From: Bacteroidia bacterium | Lineage (GTDB): Bacteria > Bacteroidota > Bacteroidia > 2-12-FULL-35-15 | DNA: 64,000 bases | Assembly (NCBI GenBank): GCA_030654175.1 | Contig: JAURXZ010000006.1 | Span: 62,001-126,000, forward strand | Direction: 5' to 3' | Shown: in pieces, positions 25,147 to 32,946 of the stretch | Layout: the number at the start of each line of letters is the position of its first letter | Numbering within the stretch: the first letter of the stretch is position 1 | Position numbers and translations under genes: made by a program | Notes under the pieces: generated by a model | Database searches by the model: none | What the model was told of the DNA's origin: nothing | Seen by the model: the letters and a program-made list of their open reading frames with translations, nothing else

Positions 25147-26076
25147 TTACATACTAACAGGTTCCACAACCGTACTTTTCCCTTCAATAGAAAGTATTGT
25201 ATTGCTAAAAACTGTTTGAGCTTCGTCAAGCAAGGGTTGTAGATCTCTGTAACGAGCCGAATAATGGCCGATCATCAATTGGTGTACCTCTGCTTTTTGA
25301 GCTATTGTAGCGGCTTGTAAAGCAGTGCTATGAAAGGTTTCTTTTGCACGTGGCAACATCTCATTTAAAAAAGTTGCTTCGTGGTATAATAGGTCAACTC
25401 CTTTTATAATCTCTATAATACGCTCATCATAGCAGGTATCCGAACAATAGGCATAGCTGCGGGGCTTGAGTTTATTGCTTACAAGGTTGGTATTGGGTAT
25501 TAATTCGCCATCGGTTGTTATAAAATCAGCACCGCCTTTTATTGGCAAAATCTGTTCTACCGGTATATGATATTTTTGTATGATCTCTTTTGAAATGTTT
25601 GCAAGCAAAGGCTTTTCAGTAAATAAAAAACCACAGCAAGGAATCCGGTGATTCAATAGAATGGTGCGTACCTCCACTTTATTGTCTTCAAAAATCAGAT
25701 CATTAGCAATGTATTTATGGTGATGATAAACAATTTTAAACCTTAAATAAGTTTGGGAATGTTTGAATTGAACCTCAATTATTTCTTCCAGTTCGGGCGG
25801 ACAAAATAAATGCAAATCAACTGTTCTACCTAGTAAATGCATACTCGATAAAAGGCCGATCAATCCCAGGTAATGATCACCATGCAGGTGACTGATAAAA
25901 ATATGATTTATACGCTGAAATTTCAGTTTAAACTTCCTTAACTGGATCTGTGTGGCCTCTCCACAATCGATCAAAAAAAACCGCTCAGCTATATTTAATA
26001 ACTGAGCGGTTGGATTACGAGTAGATGTAGGAGTTGCACTGCTGCAACCTAAAATAGTTAATTCAAAATTTTGCAT
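25147..26076 (-). CDS. rnz: Ribonuclease Z (tRNA 3' processing endonuclease)
   Basis: The 309-aa metallo-beta-lactamase-fold enzyme cleaves the 3' trailer of tRNA precursors. The zinc motif HLHGDH is in INHIFISHLHGDHYLGLIG near residue 60, and the N-terminal LTILGCSSATPTSTRNPTAQ is the family start. Later ligands are in CSDTCYDERI and HSTALQAATIA; GHYSARY closes the site. The start overlaps the stop of the upstream T9SS gene as TAATG. About 23 codons in, the DNA forms a terminator-like hairpin on the sense strand (see separate entry). A truncated copy of its 5' end lies at 27100-27195. Confidence 0.93.
   Translation of the reverse strand: MQNFELTILGCSSATPTSTRNPTAQLLNIAERFFLIDCGEATQIQLRKFKLKFQRINHIFISHLHGDHYLGLIGLLSSMHLLGRTVDLHLFCPPELEEIIEVQFKHSQTYLRFKIVYHHHKYIANDLIFEDNKVEVRTILLNHRIPCCGFLFTEKPLLANISKEIIQKYHIPVEQILPIKGGADFITTDGELIPNTNLVSNKLKPRSYAYCSDTCYDERIIEIIKGVDLLYHEATFLNEMLPRAKETFHSTALQAATIAQKAEVHQLMIGHYSARYRDLQPLLDEAQTVFSNTILSIEGKSTVVEPVSM
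25973..26010 (-). terminator. Terminator-like hairpin inside the rnz coding region
   Basis: On the sense strand of rnz, ACCGCTCAG and CTGAGCGGT pair around a 13-base loop and are followed by a run of T (TTTTTTT). The hairpin encodes the conserved peptide TAQLLNIAERFF. Since the upstream T9SS gene overlaps rnz by one base, transcripts entering from it would meet this hairpin. Whether it terminates is unknown. Confidence 0.55.
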
Positions 26077-26933
26077 TATTTGCTGGAAACAACCATTCTT
26101 TTTGTTGTGGTAATAGCACCATTTTTAACAGAATACATGTAAACACCCGGTGCAAACGAATTTGCATCAAGAGCAATAGTGTTCATACCTTTTACAGCTT
26201 TGAAATTACTTGAATATACCACTGCGCCAAGCATATCATAAACCTTAAACTCAACATCTGAATTATTTACAGATGTAAAACCAATTTCTGATTTAGTACT
26301 AAACGGATTCGGAATGTTCTGAGCAACATCAAATTTGGACAAATTAAGAGATTCAATTCCTGCAGCAGGATCTACTACATGCAACTTGTAATTATTATTT
26401 TCTGTTGCATTTGCCCAAGTTCCTATACCAAAAGCAACACCACGTCCTTTTGATTTTATCTTTATTGGAAAATCTCCTGCTTTTGTTGGAGTTCCACTTA
26501 CAATAACACACGATTGCCCAGGTGCATCCCAATAACAATATTTGGTCATTGTATAACCGCTTATTCCAGTAACACCTCCCGAAGGAGTATTTGTTCCATT
26601 ACCTAAATAAGTTAATCCAATAACGGATATATCAACGTATGCAGGAGTTCCTGAGGTAGAAGTATCTGCTAAAACTTCTGTTAATGCCAAATGGCTAAGT
26701 GTTACTGTTTGCCCCAAAACTACAGATGTAGCAGGTAATTTAATACTCATAGTAACAGTATAAGCTATATTTATAGTACCTGAAGGTATACCGGTCATGG
26801 AATCCGGACAAATACCAAAAGTAGAATCAGTTGGGACGCAGGTAATGTTTGGAGTACATACTGCTTGTGCAGCAGAATCCAAAACTCCTAAACCTGTCAC
26901 TAATAGAACGGTTGAAAGTAATTTTTTAATCAT
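26076..26933 (-). CDS. Secreted T9SS type A protein, tandem paralogue 1
   Basis: The 285-aa protein has a signal peptide (LLSTVLLVTGLGVLDSAAQA), a beta-rich body with paired Cys (CTPNITCVPTDSTFGICPD, YCYWDAPGQSCVIVSG) and a type A sorting domain (ISQ-like linker, then NIPNPFSTKSEIGF, DMLGAVVYSSN and FAPGVYMYSVKNG with the tail TKRMVVSSK). It is an obvious duplicate of the gene at 27195; most of the sequence aligns without gaps. A promoter at 27012-27042 serves it. Its stop overlaps the rnz start. Substrate or role unknown; possibly an adhesin-like Ig-fold. Confidence 0.8.
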   Translation of the reverse strand: MIKKLLSTVLLVTGLGVLDSAAQAVCTPNITCVPTDSTFGICPDSMTGIPSGTINIAYTVTMSIKLPATSVVLGQTVTLSHLALTEVLADTSTSGTPAYVDISVIGLTYLGNGTNTPSGGVTGISGYTMTKYCYWDAPGQSCVIVSGTPTKAGDFPIKIKSKGRGVAFGIGTWANATENNNYKLHVVDPAAGIESLNLSKFDVAQNIPNPFSTKSEIGFTSVNNSDVEFKVYDMLGAVVYSSNFKAVKGMNTIALDANSFAPGVYMYSVKNGAITTTKRMVVSSK

Positions 26934-27011
26934 AATAAAATATTAATTAGAATTTATAGCTTTAATTCATTTTCCAGCCGCGATTTTGGGCTTTAAAACG
27001 ATTTTAGGCCA

Positions 27012-27042
27012 TAAAGGTAAAGTTTTATTTTTAAAATTCAAA
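27012..27042 (-). promoter_or_regulatory. Promoter of T9SS paralogue 1
   Basis: The minus strand carries TTTG, 19 bases, then TACCTTTA, close to TTTG-N19-TAnnTTTG with one change in the last base. The same layout occurs before paralogue 2, supporting it by conservation. Confidence 0.6.
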
Positions 27043-27099
27043 TGGCTGTTAACTAATTACTTCCCTCTTCTCAATTAATTCATTATCGTTTCTTCATAA

Positions 27100-27195
27100 T
27101 CAATCAAAAAAAAACCGCTCAGCTAATAGCTGAGCGATTTTTTTGATTTTAATTTGCATTACTGCAACCTGAAATTTTAATTCAAAATTTTGAAT
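27100..27195 (-). pseudogene. Truncated remnant of the rnz 5' end left by tandem duplication
   Basis: Read on the minus strand, ATTCAAAATTTTGAATTA then CAGGTTGCAGTAATGCAA and CGCTCAG...GCTGAGCGG match the rnz start ATGCAAAATTTTGAATTA then TAGGTTGCAGCAGTGCAA and the internal hairpin. The start codon is now ATT, so the TAATG junction became TAATT, and internal deletions have removed several codons. The remnant sits directly after T9SS paralogue 2, exactly where intact rnz sits after paralogue 1. Confidence 0.85.
27106..27136 (-). terminator. Terminator of T9SS paralogue 2, derived from rnz coding sequence
   Basis: CGCTCAGCTA and TAGCTGAGCG form a 10-base perfect inverted repeat around one base, followed on the minus strand by GTTTTTTTTT. 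It also has T7 on the plus strand, so it could work both ways. It aligns with the hairpin in rnz but is tighter owing to a 5-base deletion of the loop. Confidence 0.8.
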
Positions 27196-28052
27196 TATTT
27201 GTTTGAAACAACCATTCTTTTGGTGATCGTATTTGCACCATTTTTTACTGAATACATGTAAACACCAGGAGATAAAGTATTAGCATCAATGCTAATAGTG
27301 TTTACACCTTTTACTGATTTGAAATTACTGTTGTAAACAACAGAACCAAGTAAATTATAAACCTTAAATTCTACTTCAGAACTGTTTACTGATGAAAAAC
27401 GAATTTCAGATTTATCGCTAAATGGATTTGGAGTGTTTTGACTTACTTCAAACTTCAGCTGATCAATTGATCCAACCCCTGATGGTGCTGCAACAACTAA
27501 ACGGTAATCATTGTTCTCAGGTGCAGCTGCCCAGGTTCCTTGTCCAAAAAATACAGCACGTGCTTGAGAAATAATTTTTATTGGAAATGTTCCAACCTTG
27601 TTTGGAGTACCACTTACAATTACACATGATTGACCAGGAGCATTCCAATAACCAAATTTAGTCATTGTATAACCGCTAATTGAACAACTAGTACATCCTG
27701 AAGGAGCATTTGCTCCGCTACCTAAATAAGTTAATCCAATTGCAGATAGATCAACCCAAACAGCTGTTCCTGAAGTAGAAGTATCAACTTTAACTTCCGT
27801 TAACGCTAAATGGGTTAAGTTGTAAGTTACACCAGCAACAACTGTAGAAGCTGGTATTTTAATACTCATAGTAACAGTATACGCTTGACTTATAGTACCT
27901 GCTGGCAAACCTGTTGCAGAATCCGGACAGATACCAAAAGTAGAATCTGGTGGAACACAAGAGATATTGGATGTACACAATGCTTGTGCCGAAGAGTTCA
28001 TCACTCCTACACTTGAAATAAATAAAACAGTTGAAAGTAATTTTTTAATCAT
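27195..28052 (-). CDS. Secreted T9SS type A protein, tandem paralogue 2
   Basis: This 285-aa paralogue of 26076-26933 shares its signal peptide pattern, the Cys pairs (CTSNISCVPPDSTFGICPD, YWNAPGQSCVIVSG) and the sorting domain (NTPNPFSDKSEIRF, LSPGVYMYSVKNG, tail TKRMVVSNK). It has two extra Cys in GCTSCSISGYTMTK, absent from paralogue 1, so disulfide pairing may differ. Both proteins have the same length. Surface location through T9SS is expected; no ligand is suggested by sequence. Confidence 0.8.
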   Translation of the reverse strand: MIKKLLSTVLFISSVGVMNSSAQALCTSNISCVPPDSTFGICPDSATGLPAGTISQAYTVTMSIKIPASTVVAGVTYNLTHLALTEVKVDTSTSGTAVWVDLSAIGLTYLGSGANAPSGCTSCSISGYTMTKFGYWNAPGQSCVIVSGTPNKVGTFPIKIISQARAVFFGQGTWAAAPENNDYRLVVAAPSGVGSIDQLKFEVSQNTPNPFSDKSEIRFSSVNSSEVEFKVYNLLGSVVYNSNFKSVKGVNTISIDANTLSPGVYMYSVKNGANTITKRMVVSNK

Positions 28053-28129
28053 AATTATTTAGAGTTTAGGTTAAGGTTTATATTCATCTTGCACCATTTA
28101 TAATTGGCTTTTAAAATGAATTTAGGCGA

Positions 28130-28160
28130 TAAAGATAAAATTTTAATTTTAATTTTCAAA
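28130..28160 (-). promoter_or_regulatory. Promoter of T9SS paralogue 2
   Basis: TTTG, 19 bases, then TATCTTTA on the minus strand; same spacing and final base as the promoter at 27012. The leader of roughly 75 bases is also similar in length to that of paralogue 1. Confidence 0.6.
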
Positions 28161-28229
28161 AAACTGTTCATAAATTAATTCCAATACGCCTCTCCAGTTA
28201 AACTATCGGAAAGAATGAAATGTAATTTA

Positions 28230-28577
28230 TTAAGCTTGAACTGAAAATAGTTCAATAGCCTCAGGTAAGGTTTTGGTGATAGTTAAGATGGTATCCAATT
28301 GGGAAATGGCAACCAGTTTCTTTACAGATTCCTGTAAGCCCGTTAAAACAAATACTCCCTGGCTGTTTTTGCACAGACGGTTAGCCACCAAAATAGCGCT
28401 TAACCCTGAAGAGTCGCAATAACGTGATTGAGAAAGATCAATGATAATATTTTTTACACCATCCGTATTTAATACTACCAACTCTGATTTAAGAGAAGGA
28501 GCTACGGTGCTATCCAGTTTTTCAGCAGTTAGCTTTATTACTGTGTATTTATCGTTTTTTTCTATTTGAAAATTCAT
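28230..28577 (-). CDS. STAS-domain protein, anti-sigma factor antagonist (SpoIIAA-like)
   Basis: From the ATG at 28577 (M24 of the track ORF) the 115-aa protein is a single STAS domain: FQIEKNDKYTVIKLTAEKLD, NIIIDLSQSRYCDSSGLSAI and ANRLCKNSQGVFVLTGLQES. The Ser in CDSSGLS is the site phosphorylated by partner kinases in the SpoIIAA/RsbV family. No anti-sigma kinase or phosphatase is adjacent. It probably acts in partner switching, in the cytoplasm. The upstream 23 residues of the track ORF lack any STAS similarity. Confidence 0.88.
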   Translation of the reverse strand: MNFQIEKNDKYTVIKLTAEKLDSTVAPSLKSELVVLNTDGVKNIIIDLSQSRYCDSSGLSAILVANRLCKNSQGVFVLTGLQESVKKLVAISQLDTILTITKTLPEAIELFSVQA

Positions 28578-28775
28578 AATAAAGGATATTTTTACAAAAG
28601 TAAGAAAATTATCCTTTAAAATTACAAATCCAAGGCGATTATACAAGGAAATGCAAATTTTGGCCCCCCTTAACCTGACATCATGGGAGGTTAGTCAAAG
28701 CTTATAAAGACTGTGGAGAAGACCGATTGAGGCCTAAAAAAATGACATTGGATTGAAAAGCCTTATGGTAAAGCA

Positions 28776-28879
28776 ATGCTGCGTTAGGGATTGCAACGTA
28801 AATCCTTCTCCGATTTTTCATCGGAGAAGATTGAAGTGAAAAGCCCGCCCTTTCTTGTTTAAGAAAGGAACGCCCAAAT
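28776..28879 (+). repeat. Structured dispersed repeat, copy C
   Basis: ATGCTGCGTTAGGGATTGCA to GGAACGCCCAAAT. Stem 2 here is TTCTCCGAT/ATCGGAGAA, different in sequence from copies A and B but still perfectly paired. Stem 3 is CCTTTCTT/AAGAAAGG. It lies between pyrB and the STAS gene. Confidence 0.88.
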
Positions 28880-28923
28880 AATTTCAGCAAATCTTAAAGA
28901 AAAACAACCAAAAAATCCGTAAT

Positions 28924-29847
28924 TTAAGCCCTGCCCGCCAGCAAAAACAGCACAGCCATACGTACTGCAACACCATTCTCCACCTGTTCCAGAATAATAC
29001 TTTGATCACTATCCGCAACATCACTGGTAATTTCAACCCCGCGATTTATAGGGCCGGGATGCATGACCACAATTTTTTTAGTAAGCGAATCCAGCAATTC
29101 TTTGTTCAAACCAAAGAGCATGGTATATTCACGTAAAGAAGGGAAAAATTTAATATCCTGCCGCTCCAGCTGAATTCGAAGCATATTGGCTACATCGCAC
29201 CATTCAAGCGCTTTTTTCAGGTTATGTTCAACCTTAACGCCAAGGCTGCTGATATATTTGGGCATTAAAGTAGTTGGCCCGCAAACCATAACTTCGGCAC
29301 CTAATTTTTGTAAGCAGAAAATGTTTGAAAGCGCCACCCTGGAGTGAAGAATATCTCCAACAATAGCTATTTTTTTCCCTTTTATGTTTCCAAGTTTTTC
29401 TTTAATAGAAAAAGCGTCAAGTAATGCCTGTGTGGGATGCTCATGAGCGCCATCACCGGCATTTATAATTTTAGCATTCACATGTTTCGATAAAAACAGT
29501 GCAGCTCCAGGGTTTGGATGGCGCATCACCACCATATCCACTTTCATGGCTAAAATATTATTAACAGTGTCAATTAAAGTTTCCCCTTTTTTTACGGATG
29601 AGGAGGAAGAAGAAAAATTGATAACATCAGCACTTAGGCGCTTTTCAGCCAATTCGAACGAAAGTTTTGTGCGTGTTGAATTTTCGAAAAATAAATTGGC
29701 AATGGTAATATCTCGTAAGGAAGGAACTTTTTTTATCGGGCGATTGATTACTTCTTTAAAACTTTCAGCCGTGGTCAATATTAAATTAATATCACTGGCC
29801 GTTATATCTTTTATTCCAAGTAAGTGTTTGGTGCTCAGTTTAGTCAT
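28924..29847 (-). CDS. pyrB: Aspartate carbamoyltransferase catalytic subunit
   Basis: The 307-aa enzyme joins carbamoyl phosphate to aspartate in pyrimidine synthesis. The carbamoyl-phosphate site is FFENSTRTKLSFELAEKR near residue 52, with VVMRHPNPGAA and GDGAHEHPTQALLDAFSI following. The C-terminal VVMHPGPINRGVEIT is the aspartate-binding loop. It follows pyrR on the same strand with about 96 bases between. No pyrI regulatory subunit is seen. Confidence 0.95.
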   Translation of the reverse strand: MTKLSTKHLLGIKDITASDINLILTTAESFKEVINRPIKKVPSLRDITIANLFFENSTRTKLSFELAEKRLSADVINFSSSSSSVKKGETLIDTVNNILAMKVDMVVMRHPNPGAALFLSKHVNAKIINAGDGAHEHPTQALLDAFSIKEKLGNIKGKKIAIVGDILHSRVALSNIFCLQKLGAEVMVCGPTTLMPKYISSLGVKVEHNLKKALEWCDVANMLRIQLERQDIKFFPSLREYTMLFGLNKELLDSLTKKIVVMHPGPINRGVEITSDVADSDQSIILEQVENGVAVRMAVLFLLAGRA

Positions 29848-29885
29848 CTTAACAATTTAACAATTAAACAATTTAACAATTGGCA
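29848..29885. repeat. Word array (AACAATTTAACAATT) between pyrR and pyrB
   Basis: TTAACAATTTAACAATTAAA followed by CAATTTAACAATTGGCAATT reiterates one word several times. The same vocabulary appears at 40855 and 54770. Confidence 0.6.
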
Positions 29886-29905
29886 ATTAAGCACTAACTC
29901 ACTTA

Positions 29906-29945
29906 TAGCCTCCTCTCCTTTGGAAAGGGATTAAGGGGAGAGGCT
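29906..29945. repeat. Degenerate palindromic GC-rich repeat after pyrR
   Basis: AGCCTCCTCTCC and GGGGAGAGGCT pair around a TTTGGAAAGGGATTAA centre. It is a degenerate relative of the repeats flanking the DUF559 gene and touches the pyrR stop codon. Confidence 0.6.
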
Positions 29946-30480
29946 AAACACCCATTAATGTTACTTTATCAGCTCCATCAGTCTCTTTCCATTCTACCTT
30001 CACTTTTTCCGATGCGATCGAATCAATGGTTTTACCCACATATTTTGCCTGTATGGGCAAATGACGGCTCAATCTACGATCTATCAATACCAATAGCTCC
30101 ACGTCCTTTGGTCTGCCAAAGGCAAGCATAGCATCCAATCCAGCACGGATAGTACGGCCGGTGAACAGTACATCATCCACAAGGATAACATTTTTATTTT
30201 CAATGATAAATTCTATTTCGGTGGCAGTAGGTACTAACTCTTTCTGACGGAAATCATCACGAAAAAAAGTAATATCAAGACTTCCGCACTTAATATCTTT
30301 TTTCTTTAAAATTTCAGAAAGCTTTTTTTGGATGCGTTGTGCAAGAAAGGTACCACGGGGCTGAAGGCCGATTATTACAGTTTCTGAAAAATCGTTGTGT
30401 ACTTCAATTAATTGATAGCAAAGCCGGGTAACGGTAATTTCGAAGTGTTTACTATCTAAAATGATCCTGGGCTTCATCAT
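29944..30480 (-). CDS. pyrR: Pyr operon regulator / uracil phosphoribosyltransferase
   Basis: The 178-aa protein is of the PyrR family, with the PRPP-binding loop VILVDDVLFTGRTIRAGLDA near residue 100 and VIIGLQPRGTFLAQRI near 35. It ends VEWKETDGADKVTLMGV, typical of the family. It precedes pyrB and is likely co-transcribed. In Gram-positives PyrR binds pyr mRNA; no PyrR-binding hairpin was identified here, so regulation by it is only inferred. Either of two adjacent ATG codons could start translation. Confidence 0.9.
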   Translation of the reverse strand: MMKPRIILDSKHFEITVTRLCYQLIEVHNDFSETVIIGLQPRGTFLAQRIQKKLSEILKKKDIKCGSLDITFFRDDFRQKELVPTATEIEFIIENKNVILVDDVLFTGRTIRAGLDAMLAFGRPKDVELLVLIDRRLSRHLPIQAKYVGKTIDSIASEKVKVEWKETDGADKVTLMGV

Positions 30481-30571
30481 ATTCAGGGAACAAATATATA
30501 TTAATTAACTCAAGTTGGGGTGTTTTTTTCTAGTAAATTTTGATTTATAATGAAGATTTGAATTAAAATTA

Positions 30572-30682
30572 TTAGGGCGTTCCCTTTCTAAAAAGAAAGG
30601 GCCGGGCTTTGCACTTCAATCTTTTCTTCCGCTAATTAGCGGAAGAAAAGGATTTACGTTGCAATCCCTAACGCAGCATTCA
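30572..30682 (-). repeat. Structured dispersed repeat, copy D (reverse orientation)
   Basis: On the minus strand AATGCTGCGTTAGGGATTGC runs to GGGAACGCCCTAAT. Stem 2 is CTTCCGCTAATTAGCGGAAG, again a new but fully paired sequence, and stem 3 is CCCTTTCT/AGAAAGGG. It occupies part of the 435-base gap between pyrR and the sigma factor gene. Confidence 0.88.
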
Positions 30683-30839
30683 AGGCCTGAATACAATAGT
30701 TCAGCAAACTTGCAGATTAATTTGCCTATAACAATTACACCGGGTAATTAGCAAACCCAAATTAGTAGATTCGTAATATTCGCTATTCGCAACTAAAAAT
30801 TCATCGGCAAAAAAATAAGTTTTATCGTGAAAATAAAGA

Positions 30840-30847
30840 TATATTTG
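30840..30847 (+). promoter_or_regulatory. Candidate -7 box upstream of the sigma factor gene
   Basis: TATATTTG matches TAnnTTTG about 70 bases before the ATG at 30916. No clear TTTG lies at the usual upstream distance, so this is tentative. Confidence 0.35.
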
Positions 30848-30915
30848 AAACTTTATTTGAAAGCTTACCGTACTAATCGTCAAATTGAAGTGGTTAATAA
30901 AACTTAAATCTTTTT

Positions 30916-31785
30916 ATGAGGCAGCTAAAAATTTCCAAGCAGGTTACTAACCGCGAAACAGCATCACTCGACAAATACTTACAGGAAATAGGGAAAGTCG
31001 ATTTAATTACCGCAGATGAAGAAGTAGAGCTGGCCCGAAAAATAAGAGCGGGAGATCATGCCGCGCTTGAAAAACTAACCAAAGCCAATTTACGTTTTGT
31101 TGTTTCTGTTTCCAAACAGTACCAAAATCAAGGCCTTAGCTTACCCGATCTCATTAATGAAGGCAATTTGGGTTTGATCAAAGCCGGACAGCGGTTTGAT
31201 GAAACCCGTGGTTTTAAATTTATTTCCTATGCCGTTTGGTGGATCCGTCAATCTATTTTGCAAGCTTTGGCTGAGCAATCACGTATTGTGCGATTACCCT
31301 TGAATAAGATCGGATCTATAAATAAGATCAATAAAACGTTTTCCAAATTAGAGCAGGAATTTGAACGTGAGCCAAGCCCTGAAGAAATTGCAGGGATGCT
31401 TGAAATTTCAGAAACTGAAGTAAAGGAATCCATGAAAATTACCGGGCGCCATGTTTCTATGGATGCACCTTTAACCACTGGTGATGATAATGCAGGGAGC
31501 ATGTATGATGTAATGCAGTCGGAAGACAGTCCCAGCCCCGAATTTGGATTATTACATGAATCATTGCGCAGAGAAATTGAACGCGCATTATATACACTTA
31601 CCGCCCGGGAAGCAGATGTTGTGAGATTTTATTTCGGTTTAAATGGTGAGCATGCCATGACATTGGAAGAAATTGGTGAAAAAATTGGACTTACCCGCGA
31701 GCGCGTTCGCCAGATCAAAGAAAAAGCAATTCGCAGATTAAAACAAACATCACGAAGCAAAATTTTAAAAACATACTTGGGGTAG
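30916..31785 (+). CDS. rpoD: Primary RNA polymerase sigma factor (sigma-70, Bacteroidota type)
   Basis: The 289-aa protein lacks the long N-terminal region of proteobacterial sigma-70, as is normal in Bacteroidota. Region 1.2 is [20 protein letters not shown], region 2 is [20 protein letters not shown] then [13 protein letters not shown] and [13 protein letters not shown], region 3 starts [16 protein letters not shown], and region 4 has [20 protein letters not shown]. It recognises the TTTG/TAnnTTTG promoters noted in this window. It stands alone, flanked by a dispersed repeat and a word array. Confidence 0.93.
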   Translation: MRQLKISKQVTNRETASLDKYLQEIGKVDLITADEEVELARKIRAGDHAALEKLTKANLRFVVSVSKQYQNQGLSLPDLINEGNLGLIKAGQRFDETRGFKFISYAVWWIRQSILQALAEQSRIVRLPLNKIGSINKINKTFSKLEQEFEREPSPEEIAGMLEISETEVKESMKITGRHVSMDAPLTTGDDNAGSMYDVMQSEDSPSPEFGLLHESLRREIERALYTLTAREADVVRFYFGLNGEHAMTLEEIGEKIGLTRERVRQIKEKAIRRLKQTSRSKILKTYLG

Positions 31786-31794
31786 TTTTTTTGA

Positions 31795-32030
31795 TGTGCT
31801 GATGTGCTGATTTTTTTCGATGTGCTGATGTGCTGATTTTTCTATGTGCTGATTACTAAAGTTGACACTACCACTTTTATAAATTACCTCTCAGGAAATC
31901 TGTGGGGCAATATCTTATACCCTTACTCTTCAAATCAACTGCTCAACACGTTGGCTACTAGCACATCGACTCACCAGCAAATCAGCACATCAGCACATCG
32001 AAAATCAGCACATCAATCTTTTTTGTACTT
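31795..32030. repeat. Inverted word array (GATGTGCTGATGTGCTGATT ... AATCAGCACATCAGCACATC)
   Basis: Five TGTGCTGAT words at 31795-31853 are answered by CAGCACATC words at 31960-32025, so the whole interval can fold into a large imperfect hairpin. The 95-residue track ORF at 31846 lies mostly inside it and is not considered a gene. Confidence 0.75.
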
Positions 32031-32074
32031 TTGTGATCAATTAGCTTATTCAAACATCTTTTTAATCCTCGCCA

Positions 32075-32725
32075 ATGGACCATTTAATTGCCCCATCTAT
32101 ACTATCTGCCGATTTTGCAAACTTACAACGTGATATTGAAATGATCAACAACAGCAAGGCTGATTGGTTTCATGTGGATATTATGGATGGAATGTTTGTT
32201 CCAAATATTTCTTTTGGATTTCCGGTTATTAAAGCGATAAAAAAACATGCAACAAAGCCACTGGATGTACATTTGATGATCGTGGATCCCGATCGTTATT
32301 TACAAACGTTTAAGGATGCAGGAGCAGATATATTAACTGTGCACTATGAAGCTTGTCCGCATTTGCACCGTACCATCCAGGCAATAAAAGCCCTGGGAAT
32401 GAAGGCCGGTGTAGCTATAAATCCTCACACTGCTTCTAATTTATTATCTGAAATAATTCAGGATATTGATTTGGTTTGTATTATGAGTGTAAACCCTGGC
32501 TTTGGGGGGCAAAAATTTATTGAAAAAACATATCATAAAATTATTGCTATTTCAGAAATGGTACGCGCATCTAAATCAAAAGCATTGATTGAAATTGATG
32601 GAGGAGTGGATATGAACAATTACAAAAAATTAATAGATGTAGGTGCAAATGTTCTGGTTGCAGGAAATACCGTTTTTTCATCGGCTGATCCAAGTGCAAC
32701 GATCGCTGATTTAAAAAAAATATAA
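32075..32725 (+). CDS. rpe: Ribulose-phosphate 3-epimerase
   Basis: The 216-aa TIM barrel interconverts ribulose-5-phosphate and xylulose-5-phosphate. Signatures are APSILSADFANLQRDIEM at the start, WFHVDIMDGMFVPNISFG with metal-binding His and Asp, DVHLMIVDPDRYLQTF, and VNPGFGGQKFIEKTYHKI followed by EIDGGVDMNNYKKLIDVGAN. Length and motifs are complete. Confidence 0.96.
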   Translation: MDHLIAPSILSADFANLQRDIEMINNSKADWFHVDIMDGMFVPNISFGFPVIKAIKKHATKPLDVHLMIVDPDRYLQTFKDAGADILTVHYEACPHLHRTIQAIKALGMKAGVAINPHTASNLLSEIIQDIDLVCIMSVNPGFGGQKFIEKTYHKIIAISEMVRASKSKALIEIDGGVDMNNYKKLIDVGANVLVAGNTVFSSADPSATIADLKKI

Positions 32726-32808
32726 AACAGTTCGTTTTAACAACGGTTTTAAAGTAATAAAAAAAAACACTCACATATTACCCTGAAGCCGTTAGATTTC
32801 CTATTGTT

Positions 32809-32907
32809 TGCGTGAGTGATTGTAGCGAAAATCCTTCCCCGATTTTTATCGGGGAAGATTGAAGCGGAAAGCACGACCCGCAGCGCAGCAAAGGGACACG
32901 CCCAAAT
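32809..32907 (+). repeat. Structured dispersed repeat, copy E (most diverged)
   Basis: TGCGTGAGTGATTGTAGCG to CACGCCCAAAT. Stem 2 is TTCCCCGAT/ATCGGGGAA, still perfectly paired. Stem 3 has decayed to ACCCGCAGCGCAGCAAAGGG. It lies between rpe and sixA. Confidence 0.75.
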
Positions 32908-32946
32908 AAAACAGAAAAGTAAAAAATTAACGAAGTCTAACATAAA

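Noticed and set aside
31846-32133. 95-aa ORF between sigma factor and rpe
   Set aside because: It lies largely within the TGTGCTGAT/ATCAGCACA array, overlaps the rpe start, and has no signal, domain or codon bias.
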